From the NCBI GenBank assembly GCA_009839775.1, contig VXOZ01000444.1, forward strand, positions 1 to 8,266: DNA of 8,266 nt, written 5' to 3'. This document shows positions 1-6,909 of the stretch, piece after piece. The notes beneath the pieces are model-generated. The model saw nothing but the letters and a program-made list of their open reading frames with translations, did not search any database and had not been told where the DNA came from. The translations under genes and the position numbers were made by a program. Position 1 is the first letter of the stretch; each line of letters starts with the position of its first letter. Source of the stretch: Chloroflexota bacterium (GTDB lineage: Bacteria > Chloroflexota > UBA11872 > VXOZ01).

Positions 1-25
1 ACCTCTCAACTAGAGACTGCGTTGT

Positions 26-1264
26 TCACAACCCATAGCCTTGGGCCACTTGGAAATCCACCGCTTCCGCGATGCCCTTCTGCACGAGGGATTCCACGTC
101 CAAGACCGCTTCAGCGTCGCGGATGCCTTTGAGGTCGGTGTGGATGGAGGGATTTGAGGGAACGAACAGCGCGCAGCAGTCCTGATCGGGCTGGATGGAA
201 ATGGTGTAGGTGCCGATGCGCTCGGCTTCGTCGGCAATCTCCTGCTTATCCATGCCGATGAGCGGCCTGAGCATAAGTTGCGTGGCGGCATCGTCAACTG
301 CAGTCAGGTTCTCGATAGTCTGTGACGCCACCTGTCCCAAGCTGTCGCCCGTAACCAGCGCCTGCGCGCCGTGCCGCTTGCCTAGTTCTTCCGCAATGCG
401 CACCATGAAGCGGCGGTAGAGCACGACCCGGTAGGGCGCAGGACAAGCAACGACGATCTGGCGCTGAATTTCGCCCAGCGGCACTAAGTAGAGCACAGAA
501 TCGCCCTGATACGCGCTTATCACCTGTGCAAGCTCACGGGCCTTTTCCTGGGAAGCATTGTTGAGGTACGGGAACGAGTGAAAGTGTACGAGCACCGCCC
601 GGGAACCGCGCTTGAGCATGCGGCAGGCGGCCACCGGGGAATCGATGCCGCCGGAGAGGAGTACGGTGACCGGCGCGCTGCACCCCACCGGCAGTCCGCC
701 CGGGCCGCGCGCTTTATCAAAGAAGAATAGCGCGAATTGCGGTAGCACCTCGACGAAAATCGTCATGTCCGGCGCGCTGAGATTCACCCCGGCCCCGCTT
801 GCTTCTTGCACGGCTGCGCCCAGCTTGATGGCGATCTCCCGCGACGAGAGCGGCAGATCCTTGAACGCCCGCCGCGCGCGCACGGCAAAGGTAGCGAACT
901 CTCCCGCTTCCGGCAGCCGCGCCACCACTCCCCGAACCAGCGTTCCAAGCTCCGGTTGGAGGGCATACCCGCGCGCGAAATTTACCACGCCAAAGACACG
1001 GCTGATGCGCGCGCGCAGCGGCTCCCAGGGCGCGTCAGGCTCCAGCCAGAGCAGGATGCGCCCGCTGGCTCGCTCGACCGCCTTCACGCCCAGGCCCGCC
1101 GTTGCGCGGCGCAGGTTCTTTTCGAGCGTGCTCAAGAAGAACGGCCGGTTGCGGCCTTTCAGGCCTACTTCGTGGTAGTGCACAACCACACAGGGCCGCA
1201 TACGCGGGCCGCGTGCCTGTGTTGCTGGCGCTATTTCCGTCTCGTTGCTTGCGCTAAGATTCAT
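26..1264 (-). CDS. thiI: tRNA 4-thiouridine synthase ThiI, short form without rhodanese domain
   Basis: ThiI adenylates U8 of tRNA and transfers sulfur to make 4-thiouridine; in some bacteria it also supplies sulfur for the thiamine thiazole. The 412-residue protein shows an N-terminal ferredoxin-like/THUMP region (about residues 25-185, beginning HYHEVGLKGRN), the PP-loop SGGIDSP at 204-210, the family motif GDSLGQVASQT at 306-316, and CCALFVPSNP at 363-372, which lines up with the conserved cysteine region of the catalytic domain. It ends about there, so the C-terminal rhodanese domain of the E. coli enzyme (about 480 residues) is missing, as in Bacillus-type ThiI. Those enzymes depend on a cysteine desulfurase, and none is encoded here. 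The ATG at 1264 is the longest start; the ATG at 1201 (residue 22) sits the usual few residues before the conserved block and may be the true one. Neither has a clear Shine-Dalgarno. It is divergent from the next gene. Identity is very secure, the start is not. Confidence 0.96.
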   Translation of the reverse strand: MNLSASNETEIAPATQARGPRMRPCVVVHYHEVGLKGRNRPFFLSTLEKNLRRATAGLGVKAVERASGRILLWLEPDAPWEPLRARISRVFGVVNFARGYALQPELGTLVRGVVARLPEAGEFATFAVRARRAFKDLPLSSREIAIKLGAAVQEASGAGVNLSAPDMTIFVEVLPQFALFFFDKARGPGGLPVGCSAPVTVLLSGGIDSPVAACRMLKRGSRAVLVHFHSFPYLNNASQEKARELAQVISAYQGDSVLYLVPLGEIQRQIVVACPAPYRVVLYRRFMVRIAEELGKRHGAQALVTGDSLGQVASQTIENLTAVDDAATQLMLRPLIGMDKQEIADEAERIGTYTISIQPDQDCCALFVPSNPSIHTDLKGIRDAEAVLDVESLVQKGIAEAVDFQVAQGYGL

Positions 1265-1454
1265 CAGCGATTACGCTGCCCAATTGTCGTCAAGAGCGGT
1301 ACTCTGGCGAGACTGCTTTGCTCACCAACTCGGTCTTCATCTAACAGCGAATTCAAGATACCATAGCCGTTCTGCAGGCCACTGACCTCGAGGACAGTCT
1401 ACCTTCGACACTCCGTCCAGCAATCCTCTACTATGAGTGCGTGCCCTGCAACCG

Positions 1455-1468
1455 CGCGCTTGAGCGCG
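1455..1468. repeat. short GC-rich dyad in the thiI / ABC-domain intergenic region
   Basis: CGCGCT and AGCGCG are perfect inverted arms around a 2-nt centre. The dyad lies about 60 bp upstream of the TTG start of the six-helix membrane protein, within the 262-bp divergent gap. No T-run follows, so it is not a terminator. It could be an operator, but GC-rich dyads this short are common by chance. I saw no convincing -35/-10 pair on either strand of this gap. Confidence 0.2.
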
Positions 1469-1526
1469 ATGCCCATTTTGCCTCATACCACAGGGCCTGC
1501 ACGATCAGTCTCAAAATGACTGTGTC

Positions 1527-2402
1527 TTGGAGCGAAACCGCTTGTTACAAGACCAACCCCTCACGATCTCCGCGCTGCTCAGGACGTTTCTGCGCCCGAT
1601 CAGCCTGACCTGGTTTCTCATGCTCTGCGAGACGGCGCTGACCGCGCTCATTCCCCTGCTGATCGGCTTTGCCATCGACGGCCTCCTCGCCGCTGACACG
1701 AACGCGCTCCTGCAACTCGCAGCCGTCTTGGCCGTGCTGATCGTCGTGAGCGTCATCCGCCGCCTCTATGATACGCGGGTCTACGGCACCATTGGCGTGG
1801 AGCTCGGCAAGGCCCTGACGGAGCGCTCGGCTGCCGTGCCGGTGTCGACGGTCAACGCCCGCCTGGAAATGAGCCGCGAACTGGTAGACTTCTTGGAAAA
1901 CCAGGCGCCGGCGGTAATGGCCTCCGTTATTCAACTCGTCGTCGCGTTGGTCGTGCTCTTTGCCTTTCATCCTTTCCTGTTCGGGGCCACCTGCGCGGCA
2001 ACCGTGCTAATGATCGTGTTCTACGGGGCATCACATCGGCGGTTCTTTCGCTTGAACGCCGAGTATAACCAGCAGACGGAGCAGCAAGTCCGCATCCTGG
2101 AAACAGCGCAACCCGAGGGTATTCTGTCGCACCTGAACAGAATTCGTCGCATTGGCATCAGGCTGTCGGACACGGAGGCCTATGTCTACGGCGCAATCTA
2201 CACCGCGATGCTCGGCCTCATTCTCTTCAATCTCTGGTTCGCGGCAACGAACATGGAAATCACCGTCGGCAGGATCTTCTCCATCATCAGCTATTCCTGG
2301 GAGTTCGTGGAAGCCGCTCTGGTTCTGCCGGTAACCCTGCAGAGTTGGTCGCGCTTATCGGAAATCATGGAACGCATCAACCAGACAAGCGACACGGCCT
2401 AA
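1527..2402 (+). CDS. Stand-alone ABC transporter six-transmembrane domain protein (no ATPase domain)
   Basis: This 291-residue protein looks like an ABC exporter type-1 membrane domain. Hydrophobic helices lie near residues 27-52, 60-78, 128-148, 151-168, 220-240 and 247-272. The cytoplasmic stretches between helices 2 and 3 (RRLYDTRVYGTIG... to ...SRELVDFLENQ) and between helices 4 and 5 (HRRFFRLNAEYN...) have the spacing of such transporters. The chain stops after ...WSRLSEIMERINQ, just where an exporter would continue into its nucleotide-binding domain. No Walker A, signature motif or Walker B occurs here or in the next gene. Stand-alone versions of this domain are known (ABC six-transmembrane domain family), with unknown function. 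The start is uncertain: TTG at 1527 is the only near-canonical start upstream of the first helix apart from TTG 1542. The next ATG (1620) would cut into helix 1, and no Shine-Dalgarno is visible. The fold is fairly certain; the substrate and any ATPase partner are unknown. Confidence 0.85.
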   Translation: MERNRLLQDQPLTISALLRTFLRPISLTWFLMLCETALTALIPLLIGFAIDGLLAADTNALLQLAAVLAVLIVVSVIRRLYDTRVYGTIGVELGKALTERSAAVPVSTVNARLEMSRELVDFLENQAPAVMASVIQLVVALVVLFAFHPFLFGATCAATVLMIVFYGASHRRFFRLNAEYNQQTEQQVRILETAQPEGILSHLNRIRRIGIRLSDTEAYVYGAIYTAMLGLILFNLWFAATNMEITVGRIFSIISYSWEFVEAALVLPVTLQSWSRLSEIMERINQTSDTA

Positions 2403-2483
2403 GCCGCCCGTGCCTTCTCCTTACCGAATGTGGCTCTAAAGTGGCGTCAGTGTATCGCCTCGGGGGACGCAAAAGACTATTGC

Positions 2484-2507
2484 CGATTCGGTGAGTTCAC
2501 CGAATCG
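2484..2507. promoter_or_regulatory. 24-bp dyad, candidate operator upstream of the membrane protein gene
   Basis: CGATTCGGTGA and TCACCGAATCG are perfect 11-bp inverted arms around a central GT. The dyad lies in the 186-bp gap between the two plus-strand membrane genes, about 80 bp before the second start. As RNA it would be a 10-bp stem with an AGTT loop, but TCCCTGC follows rather than a T-run, so it is a poor intrinsic terminator for the gene upstream. Size and symmetry resemble the binding site of a dimeric repressor. No regulator gene is in the window, so the role is inferred. Confidence 0.45.
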
Positions 2508-2588
2508 TCCCTGCTAGCCCTCACTAGCCTTGTGATACTCTGGCCGTAACGAACATGCGGTCCGTACGTGACAAAGGGTCATTGGGCG

Positions 2589-3482
2589 ATGGGTACACTC
2601 TCTGCTGCGGCAGTTACGGCAAAGCGGTACTTTGCCGCCGGCTTCTCTCTCGTCAGTCGGCGCCGCGGTACTTACGTCCTGCTTACAGTGCTTTACGTTA
2701 CGCCGGCCTTGCTCGCGGCGCTGCTAACGGTGCTCATCCAAGAACCCAACGTGTGGCAGCAGGCGTTGCTCTATCTCCTGCGCTCCATCACCGTCGTGCT
2801 GGGCACGCTCGCCGTCATGGTGATGGTGTCATTTCACGCGCACGGGCAAGACATGAGCATCGCCCACGCGAGCCGGCTGGGCGTGTATTGGATCTTTCGC
2901 TATCTCTGGACCAATGCCCATACCAGCCTTATTTTCTGGGTACCTACGACCATTTTGATTAGTTTGCATGCACGGCAAGCAGAGGTTTTCCCGCTGGCAG
3001 GCGCTTTCCAGCCGTTGGCAGACGGCATTTGGTGGCTCGTCATCGGTGCCGCTGCGCTCGCCATCCACACGCGCACGATGCTGGCGCCGTTCTATGCCGT
3101 GCACGGGAATATGCCGGGCACGCTGGCAACCATCGAATCGTGGCGCTCGAGCGGACGTTCCTTCTGGACATGCCTGAGCACGCTCGTCCTCGCCAGCGCG
3201 CCGGTTGCAATCCCACTGGGCATCGCGGGAGGCAGCTTGTTCCTGGCGCTCACGTCTGCTCAGCGGGCGCTCTTTCTCCTCGCCCTGCCGGACCTCACGT
3301 GGGCCGCGATTCAGCTCATCCGCCCGCTGCTCATCCCAGCCGTCTACGGGCTTTACAAGGATTTTTGGGAGAAAGAAGCCGCCGGGAGGACGGCAGGAGA
3401 CTTGCTTGCCACCGCTCCCAATCTTGCGCGCCCCTTACTGGCCTTAACGAGACCCCTCCCTCACTTCGGCCGCTGGGAGTGA
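2589..3482 (+). CDS. Multi-pass membrane protein of unknown function
   Basis: The 297-residue protein has about six hydrophobic segments. Numbered from the upstream GTG, they lie near residues 35-57, 67-89, 117-133, 153-177, 199-227 and 240-262, followed by a charged C-terminal tail (YKDFWEKEAAGR). Between segments 4 and 5, MLAPFYAVHGNMPGTLATIESWRSS... resembles the pattern in several six-helix families of uncharacterised bacterial membrane proteins (DUF975 / YciC-like), where a small-residue turn precedes a helix with A...S. That resemblance is by eye and weak. I chose the ATG at 2589 because AAAGGG (2573-2578) sits 10 nt upstream; the in-frame GTG at 2568 would add seven residues and has no ribosome binding site. 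A different frame opened by an ATG at 2555 gives a non-hydrophobic, low-quality protein and was set aside. The gene lies in the same direction as the ABC-type membrane domain, 186 bp downstream, and could be co-transcribed, although the dyad between them suggests its own control. It ends 34 bp from the convergent aldo/keto reductase gene, with no clear terminator between. Confidence 0.75.
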   Translation: MGTLSAAAVTAKRYFAAGFSLVSRRRGTYVLLTVLYVTPALLAALLTVLIQEPNVWQQALLYLLRSITVVLGTLAVMVMVSFHAHGQDMSIAHASRLGVYWIFRYLWTNAHTSLIFWVPTTILISLHARQAEVFPLAGAFQPLADGIWWLVIGAAALAIHTRTMLAPFYAVHGNMPGTLATIESWRSSGRSFWTCLSTLVLASAPVAIPLGIAGGSLFLALTSAQRALFLLALPDLTWAAIQLIRPLLIPAVYGLYKDFWEKEAAGRTAGDLLATAPNLARPLLALTRPLPHFGRWE

Positions 3483-3516
3483 GCGAGGATCATGAGAATC
3501 TACGCGGCTTGGCACT

Positions 3517-4458
3517 CTAGTTCCCAATAGGGTCAAGCACCTGCCCGAAGAGGTCGTGCAGTCGCGCGTAGTCGTCCTCCGGCAGCGTCGGATCTTCCAG
3601 CGCGCGCAGATTACTCTCGAAGTGCTCCAGGTTGGCAGTGCCGCTCAGCACGGTGCTCACGGCGGGATGCATTGCGGTGAACTTGTAGGCGGCGCTGGGG
3701 ATTGAATCCACGTTGCCTTTGATCAGCCAGTCCAAGGGTTTTCGGTCGGGTAGCACGTCTGTTGCGACGAGACCGCGCTGCTTGAGATCGGCGACTGTCT
3801 CTTCCAAGCGTTCCCGCACGGCAAGTACGCGCCGCACCGCAAACATAATGAACACACCCACGTTGTGCTGTAGACATTGGGGATACACCAAACGGTCGGC
3901 GCTCTGATTCAGCAGGTTGTACCCCACCATGGCGGTAGCAAAGTGGTCGTCTTCCAGCGCCATCTGCAGCATTTCATGGGCGCCGTCTTCACCGTACTGC
4001 TCCGTAATGCCGATCCAGCGGCACTTCCTCTGGTCCCGCAGCTTCAACACCGTCGGCAGGAGGCGCTCCATTACGGCTCGGTACTGCTGAGGCCGCACGC
4101 CGTGAAACTGAAGTATCTCGACAGAATCCGTCTGCAAGCGCGTAAGGCTGCGCTCTACCGACTCCACGACGTCCTGCGGCGTAACCACCTCTTCTTCCCA
4201 CTCAGGCGTGAACTTCGTAGCCAAGTAGTAGCGATCCCGCGGCACGCCTTTGAGGGCCCGTCCCAAAATGGCTTCGCTGTCACGGTAGCCGGCCGCAGTA
4301 TCGAAGATGTTCACGCCAACGTCGAGCGCTCGTCGCACGAGGCGATGAATGTCCGGCTCCGGCACACCGGTACTCTGTCCGAAATTGCTCGGTCCGCCGG
4401 TGCCGAGACTCAGCAAGGAGACGTGCAGGCCCGTGCGGCCCAACGTGCGATAGAGCAT
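3517..4458 (-). CDS. Aldo/keto reductase family oxidoreductase
   Basis: A 313-residue NAD(P)H-dependent (beta/alpha)8-barrel reductase. The N-terminus MLYRTLGRTGLHVSLLSLGTGG is typical. The catalytic tetrad is complete: Asp53 and Tyr58 in FDTAAGY, Lys82 in LATKF, and His119 in LQFHGVR. The residues around 264-284 (HPAVSTVLSGTANLEHFESNL) match the cofactor-binding C-terminal region (usual form IPG.....L..N). The length is normal for the family. The substrate cannot be told; such proteins act on varied carbonyls and many are of unknown role. The start is well supported: AGGAGG (minus strand, 4472-4467) lies 8 nt before the ATG, and a TATAAT lies a further 26 nt upstream. It is transcribed alone, convergent with the membrane protein gene on its 3' side and back to back with the solute-binding protein gene on its 5' side. 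Confidence 0.95.
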   Translation of the reverse strand: MLYRTLGRTGLHVSLLSLGTGGPSNFGQSTGVPEPDIHRLVRRALDVGVNIFDTAAGYRDSEAILGRALKGVPRDRYYLATKFTPEWEEEVVTPQDVVESVERSLTRLQTDSVEILQFHGVRPQQYRAVMERLLPTVLKLRDQRKCRWIGITEQYGEDGAHEMLQMALEDDHFATAMVGYNLLNQSADRLVYPQCLQHNVGVFIMFAVRRVLAVRERLEETVADLKQRGLVATDVLPDRKPLDWLIKGNVDSIPSAAYKFTAMHPAVSTVLSGTANLEHFESNLRALEDPTLPEDDYARLHDLFGQVLDPIGN

Positions 4459-4464
4459 CGAGGC

Positions 4465-4516
4465 TTCCTCCTCTCGACAGCAGGGGTTCTCAGCGCATAT
4501 TATACGAGAGGAGGAA
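4465..4516 (-). promoter_or_regulatory. 12-bp inverted repeat spanning the aldo/keto reductase -10 box and ribosome binding site
   Basis: On the plus strand TTCCTCCTCTCG (4465-4476) and CGAGAGGAGGAA (4505-4516) are perfect inverted copies separated by 28 nt. Read on the gene's strand, one arm lies just upstream of the TATAAT box and the other contains the AGGAGG ribosome binding site. A transcript starting downstream of the TATAAT carries only one arm. A longer transcript from further upstream would fold the ribosome binding site into a stem. It could therefore be a DNA operator pair or a translation-blocking hairpin. The symmetry is seen; the function is inferred. Confidence 0.45.
4499..4504 (-). 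promoter_or_regulatory. Candidate -10 box of the aldo/keto reductase promoter
   Basis: The minus strand reads TATAAT, a perfect sigma-70 type -10 hexamer, about 40 nt upstream of the ATG. It would give a leader of roughly 30 nt that carries the AGGAGG site. No good -35 hexamer is seen at 16-18 nt spacing (GAGCGC at 17), so the promoter may need an activator, or the hexamer may be fortuitous. Confidence 0.4.
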
Positions 4517-4895
4517 CTATCGCGCTCACACGACAGAGAACGTAGAGTTTTTGCTCGTCTGTTCGCTCACAAGTGACCTCCCTCTTCGGGTGTCTTGCCT
4601 CGCTCTCGATTGAGCCAAATGCGCGGACACGGTGCATAATGCATTTGGACTGCCCTGCCCGTGTCTACCGGACCAGTAGGATAAGAACGTGCGATGATCC
4701 CACTCTTCCCGTGTGCAGCAGTGCCTAACCAACGTTCAACGATACCAGTGCGCTTGTTCTCTCGAAGCGAACGCAGCATACAGCGCCGACTGTCGCACGC
4801 AAATACATTCGTTGAGAGCGAATCACCTGTGGTCCTCTCTTACTGGGCCGGCTGTCAGCCAGCGGCGCACGCCGACACGAGGAGCCTACTCTAAA
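4517..4895 (+). other. Non-coding gap and probable leader of the solute-binding protein gene
   Basis: No protein gene is supported in this 379-nt stretch. The reading frame of the solute-binding protein is open back to an ATG at 4713, but the extra 61 residues are polar and Cys-rich and would place the export signal in mid-protein. A candidate promoter is TTGAGC (4610-4615) with CATAAT (4635-4640) at a long 19-nt spacing; it would leave a leader of about 250 nt. Small inverted repeats occur: TGCAT-A-ATGCA at 4633-4643, ATTCG/CGAAT within 4807-4823, and GGCTG-T-CAGCC at 4850-4860. I recognise no riboswitch or T-box motif. Confidence 0.35.
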
Positions 4896-6461
4896 GTGCA
4901 ACGCCGCGACTTCCTTACAGGCGTGCTTGCGGGCATGCTGCTGCCGTTGCTTGTTGCCTGCGGCGACGAGCGGTCGGGCGGGACCGTGCGCATGCAGATG
5001 CCCTTGCCGGACGATCTCGATCCGGCAGCACTGCAATCCGACCTTGACGCGCAGCTTGCAGTCCACGTCTACAGCGGACTGGTTACGCTGAACGACAAAG
5101 GCGAGCCGATCCCTGACCTAGCGCAACGTTGGTCGCTTTCTCCGGATGGCCGCACATACGTTTTTCCCTTACGTCCCGGTCTTCGTTTCCACGACGGAGA
5201 GCAATTAGCCGCAGCGCATATCAAAGATACGTGGGAACATCTGCTCAATCCTCAATTCGATTCGCCCCGCGCTCTGCCCTTTCTCGGCAATATCGTGGGC
5301 GTAGCCCCGTACCGCAACAGGATTGCCGGGAACATTAGCGGCATCCGCGCCGTTAACACGCGGACCCTTGAGATCGACCTTGCTGAGCCTGACCTTACCT
5401 TTCCGGCAAAACTGACACACCCTGCGACATATGTCCAAGCGCCCGCCGGGTTAAGGGGCGGCACAGCGCAGATCGGCAGCGGTCCCTTCACCGTGGTGAA
5501 TTGGGTCCCCGGTGAAGCGTTGACCCTCGTCCGCAGCGAAGATTATTACGGCTTTGCGCCGCTGTTGGATCGCATCGAGATTACCGGAGGGATTGATGCG
5601 CAGTCTCTTCGTCGCTACGCCGACGATGCCCTGGACATTCTGTACGTGGGCGCGCAAGACATAGCGGCGGTACTTGACAGGAACAATCCTCTCCATAGAG
5701 ATCTGGTCGTGCACGATGCCCTGGAGATGACGTTCCTGGCTATGAACAACCGCGTCCCGCCTTTCGATGACGAGGGAGTGCGCCAAGCCTTTGCCTTGGC
5801 CATCGACCGTGCCGCCGTCGTCGAGCAGGTGTTTTCGCAAACGGTGGGCAGGGCGACCTCGCTGCTGCCGCCTTCGCTCCGCGACGGCGGCGCGGATACG
5901 GTGGACTTCGACATCTTCAAGGCACGGCAGGCGTTGGGCGATTCCCGCTACCGGGACGCAGGCAACCTACCGGAAGTGACGTTTACGGTGCCGGGCGACC
6001 GCAGCCCTCCGCCGTCTGAAGTCTTAGCGTTGATCAATATGATTCAACAGCATCTTGGCGTGCGCATCCGTATTGAGCGCGAGCCTTGGGCCGCGTTTGT
6101 CGATAACCTCGATAGGCGGGCGAATCCGTATCAACTCTTTCTCTTCACGTGGCGCGCTGAATATCCCGACCCACAAGCAGTGCTGGACCCGCTCTTTCGT
6201 TCCAGCAGTGTGTCAAACTACAGCGGCTACCGCAGCCCGGACGTGGACGCGCTCCTGCTGCAAGCCAGGGGCGAGCACGACAGCGACCGCCGCAGACAGA
6301 CGCTTGCGGAGATCGAGCAACGTATCGCAACCGACTCACCCGTGACTCCATTGTGGCACGGGAAATCCTACGTTCTCGTCAAACCGTGGGTGCGAGACGT
6401 TCAGCTTTCCGCGACAGCGAGGCCTTGGTTGAACCGGGTACACCTGGACCAGGACTCTTAG
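4896..6461 (+). CDS. ABC transporter substrate-binding lipoprotein, family 5 (peptide/nickel type)
   Basis: A 521-residue extracytoplasmic solute-binding protein of the OppA/DppA/NikA family, which captures peptides or similar ligands for an ABC importer. The GTG at 4896 is chosen because GAGGAG (4879-4884) lies 11 nt upstream and the protein then opens with a clean export signal: a twin-arginine motif (QRRDFLTG), a hydrophobic stretch, and the lipobox LVAC with the lipidated Cys at residue 22. Family landmarks follow: YSGLVTLNDKGEPIPDLAQRW, then LRPGLRFHDGEQL near residue 100, a GSGPFTVVNW-type segment, the AFALAIDRAAVVEQVF helix, LFTWRAEYPDPQAVLDPLF, and the C-terminal ATDSPVTPLWHG. The length matches the family. 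The ligand cannot be read from sequence. There are no permease or ATPase genes on either side: the upstream neighbour is a divergent aldo/keto reductase and 1.3 kb of non-coding DNA follows. It must use a transporter encoded elsewhere or act as an orphan receptor. Confidence 0.95.
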   Translation: MQRRDFLTGVLAGMLLPLLVACGDERSGGTVRMQMPLPDDLDPAALQSDLDAQLAVHVYSGLVTLNDKGEPIPDLAQRWSLSPDGRTYVFPLRPGLRFHDGEQLAAAHIKDTWEHLLNPQFDSPRALPFLGNIVGVAPYRNRIAGNISGIRAVNTRTLEIDLAEPDLTFPAKLTHPATYVQAPAGLRGGTAQIGSGPFTVVNWVPGEALTLVRSEDYYGFAPLLDRIEITGGIDAQSLRRYADDALDILYVGAQDIAAVLDRNNPLHRDLVVHDALEMTFLAMNNRVPPFDDEGVRQAFALAIDRAAVVEQVFSQTVGRATSLLPPSLRDGGADTVDFDIFKARQALGDSRYRDAGNLPEVTFTVPGDRSPPPSEVLALINMIQQHLGVRIRIEREPWAAFVDNLDRRANPYQLFLFTWRAEYPDPQAVLDPLFRSSSVSNYSGYRSPDVDALLLQARGEHDSDRRRQTLAEIEQRIATDSPVTPLWHGKSYVLVKPWVRDVQLSATARPWLNRVHLDQDS

Positions 6462-6480
6462 CCAGGTCTGATTGCTGCTA

Positions 6481-6572
6481 CCAAGGGGGACCTTTGCGAT
6501 GTCCTCGCCAAAGCGAGATAGTTCCCTCTCCCGTCGCGGGAGAGGGCTAGGGTGAGGGTGAATTTACTCTGG
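6481..6572 (+). repeat. Interspersed hairpin repeat, copy A (forward)
   Basis: The repeat runs from CCAAGGGGGACCTTTGCG to TTTACTCTGG and contains two tandem hairpins: CTCGC/GCGAG, then a perfect 10-bp stem CCCTCTCCCG/CGGGAGAGGG (6524-6533 with 6537-6546, loop TCG), followed by CTAGGGTGAGGGTGAA. Copy C at 7281-7373 aligns base for base at an offset of 800 (801 after one inserted base), at roughly 75-80% identity by eye. Most hairpin changes keep the stem, which suggests selection for or spread of the structure. Similar CCTCACCC...CCCTCTCCC elements are widespread intergenic repeats in GC-rich bacteria. It starts 20 bp after the solute-binding protein stop and may serve as its 3' stem-loop. Confidence 0.8.
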
Positions 6573-6647
6573 TTTAGCCCCATTTCAGTGGTTTATCTCC
6601 CCTATGTGAAAGCCTTATAAGGGTTGGGGGCCCGCTTTGCAAGATTT

Positions 6648-6685
6648 CCCCTCACCCCGACCTTCTCCCCCAAGGAGAGGGGGGA
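6648..6685 (-). repeat. Interspersed hairpin repeat, copy B (inverted, partial)
   Basis: The plus strand reads CCCCTCACCCCGACC followed by TTCTCCCCCAAGGAGAGGGG. This is the reverse complement of the GGAGAGGG...GGGTGAGGG half of copy A, with an imperfect stem. It begins 75 bp after copy A ends. The outer part (the GACCTTTGC end) is missing or too diverged to see. With copy A it forms the first forward/inverted module. Confidence 0.65.
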
Positions 6686-6754
6686 TACTCTTTTGCCGCC
6701 TCCTATCTCCTGCGGTCGAATTACGCAGAAAATGATGATTGTACCTTCTCGGCC

Positions 6755-6783
6755 TTGCATACAAACGCAAGCTGTGATATTGT
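6755..6783 (+). promoter_or_regulatory. Candidate promoter of the c-di-AMP riboswitch transcript
   Basis: TTGCAT (6755-6760) is separated by 17 nt from TATTGT (6778-6783), with TG one base before the -10, giving an extended -10 element. Transcription would begin near 6790, about 10 nt before the aptamer. The hexamers match the consensus only at three and four positions, but spacing, extended -10 and position all fit. Confidence 0.5.
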
Positions 6784-6800
6784 AGACACAGCATAGTGAT

Positions 6801-6906
6801 GCGCCAAATCCTTAATTGGAGCGGGGGACCCAGCAATTGGGGTGAACCGCCGTCGCGCGGAGGGTGACTCTTTCCACCCTAACCCGACAGCTAACCTCGT
6901 AGGCGA
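6801..6906 (+). promoter_or_regulatory. Cyclic di-AMP riboswitch (ydaO/yuaA class aptamer)
   Basis: The conserved core of this class is seen in order: AATCC near the 5' end, GGAGCGGGGGACCCA (6818-6832), TTGGGGTGAA (6838-6847), a stem AGGGTG...CACCCT (6861-6880), and the diagnostic 3' block CCCGACAGCTAACCTCG (from 6883) closing with TAGGCG. CGCC (6802-6805) pairs with GGCG (6902-6905) as the basal P1 helix. Members of the class bind cyclic di-AMP and usually turn expression off, controlling cell-wall enzymes, potassium or osmolyte transport. The intrinsic terminator directly behind the aptamer fits an off switch. Inference: without ligand, CCT (6895-6897) and GGCG (6902-6905) could pair instead with AGG (6935-6937) and CGCC (6930-6933), breaking the terminator. 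What is odd is that no gene follows for over 800 nt. Confidence 0.93.
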
Positions 6907-6909
6907 TAG

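Noticed and set aside
612..1366. Plus-strand frames of 186-188 codons opposite thiI
   Set aside because: They are shadows caused by high GC; thiI on the minus strand carries all its family motifs.
2555..2962. Plus-strand frame starting at the ATG at 2555
   Set aside because: It overlaps the membrane protein gene in another frame, is basic and non-hydrophobic, and has no family pattern.
3877..4545. Long plus-strand frame (222 codons) opposite the aldo/keto reductase gene
   Set aside because: It is a shadow of the reductase, which has a full catalytic tetrad and AGGAGG; the shadow protein shows no domain.
4713..4895. 61-residue N-terminal extension of the solute-binding protein from an upstream ATG
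   Set aside because: It would bury the twin-arginine/lipobox signal inside the protein; the GTG at 4896 gives a proper lipoprotein signal and a ribosome binding site.
6524..6546. Perfect GC hairpin after the solute-binding protein gene as an intrinsic terminator
   Set aside because: CTAGGGTGAGGG follows rather than a T-run, and the same hairpin recurs in the repeat family.
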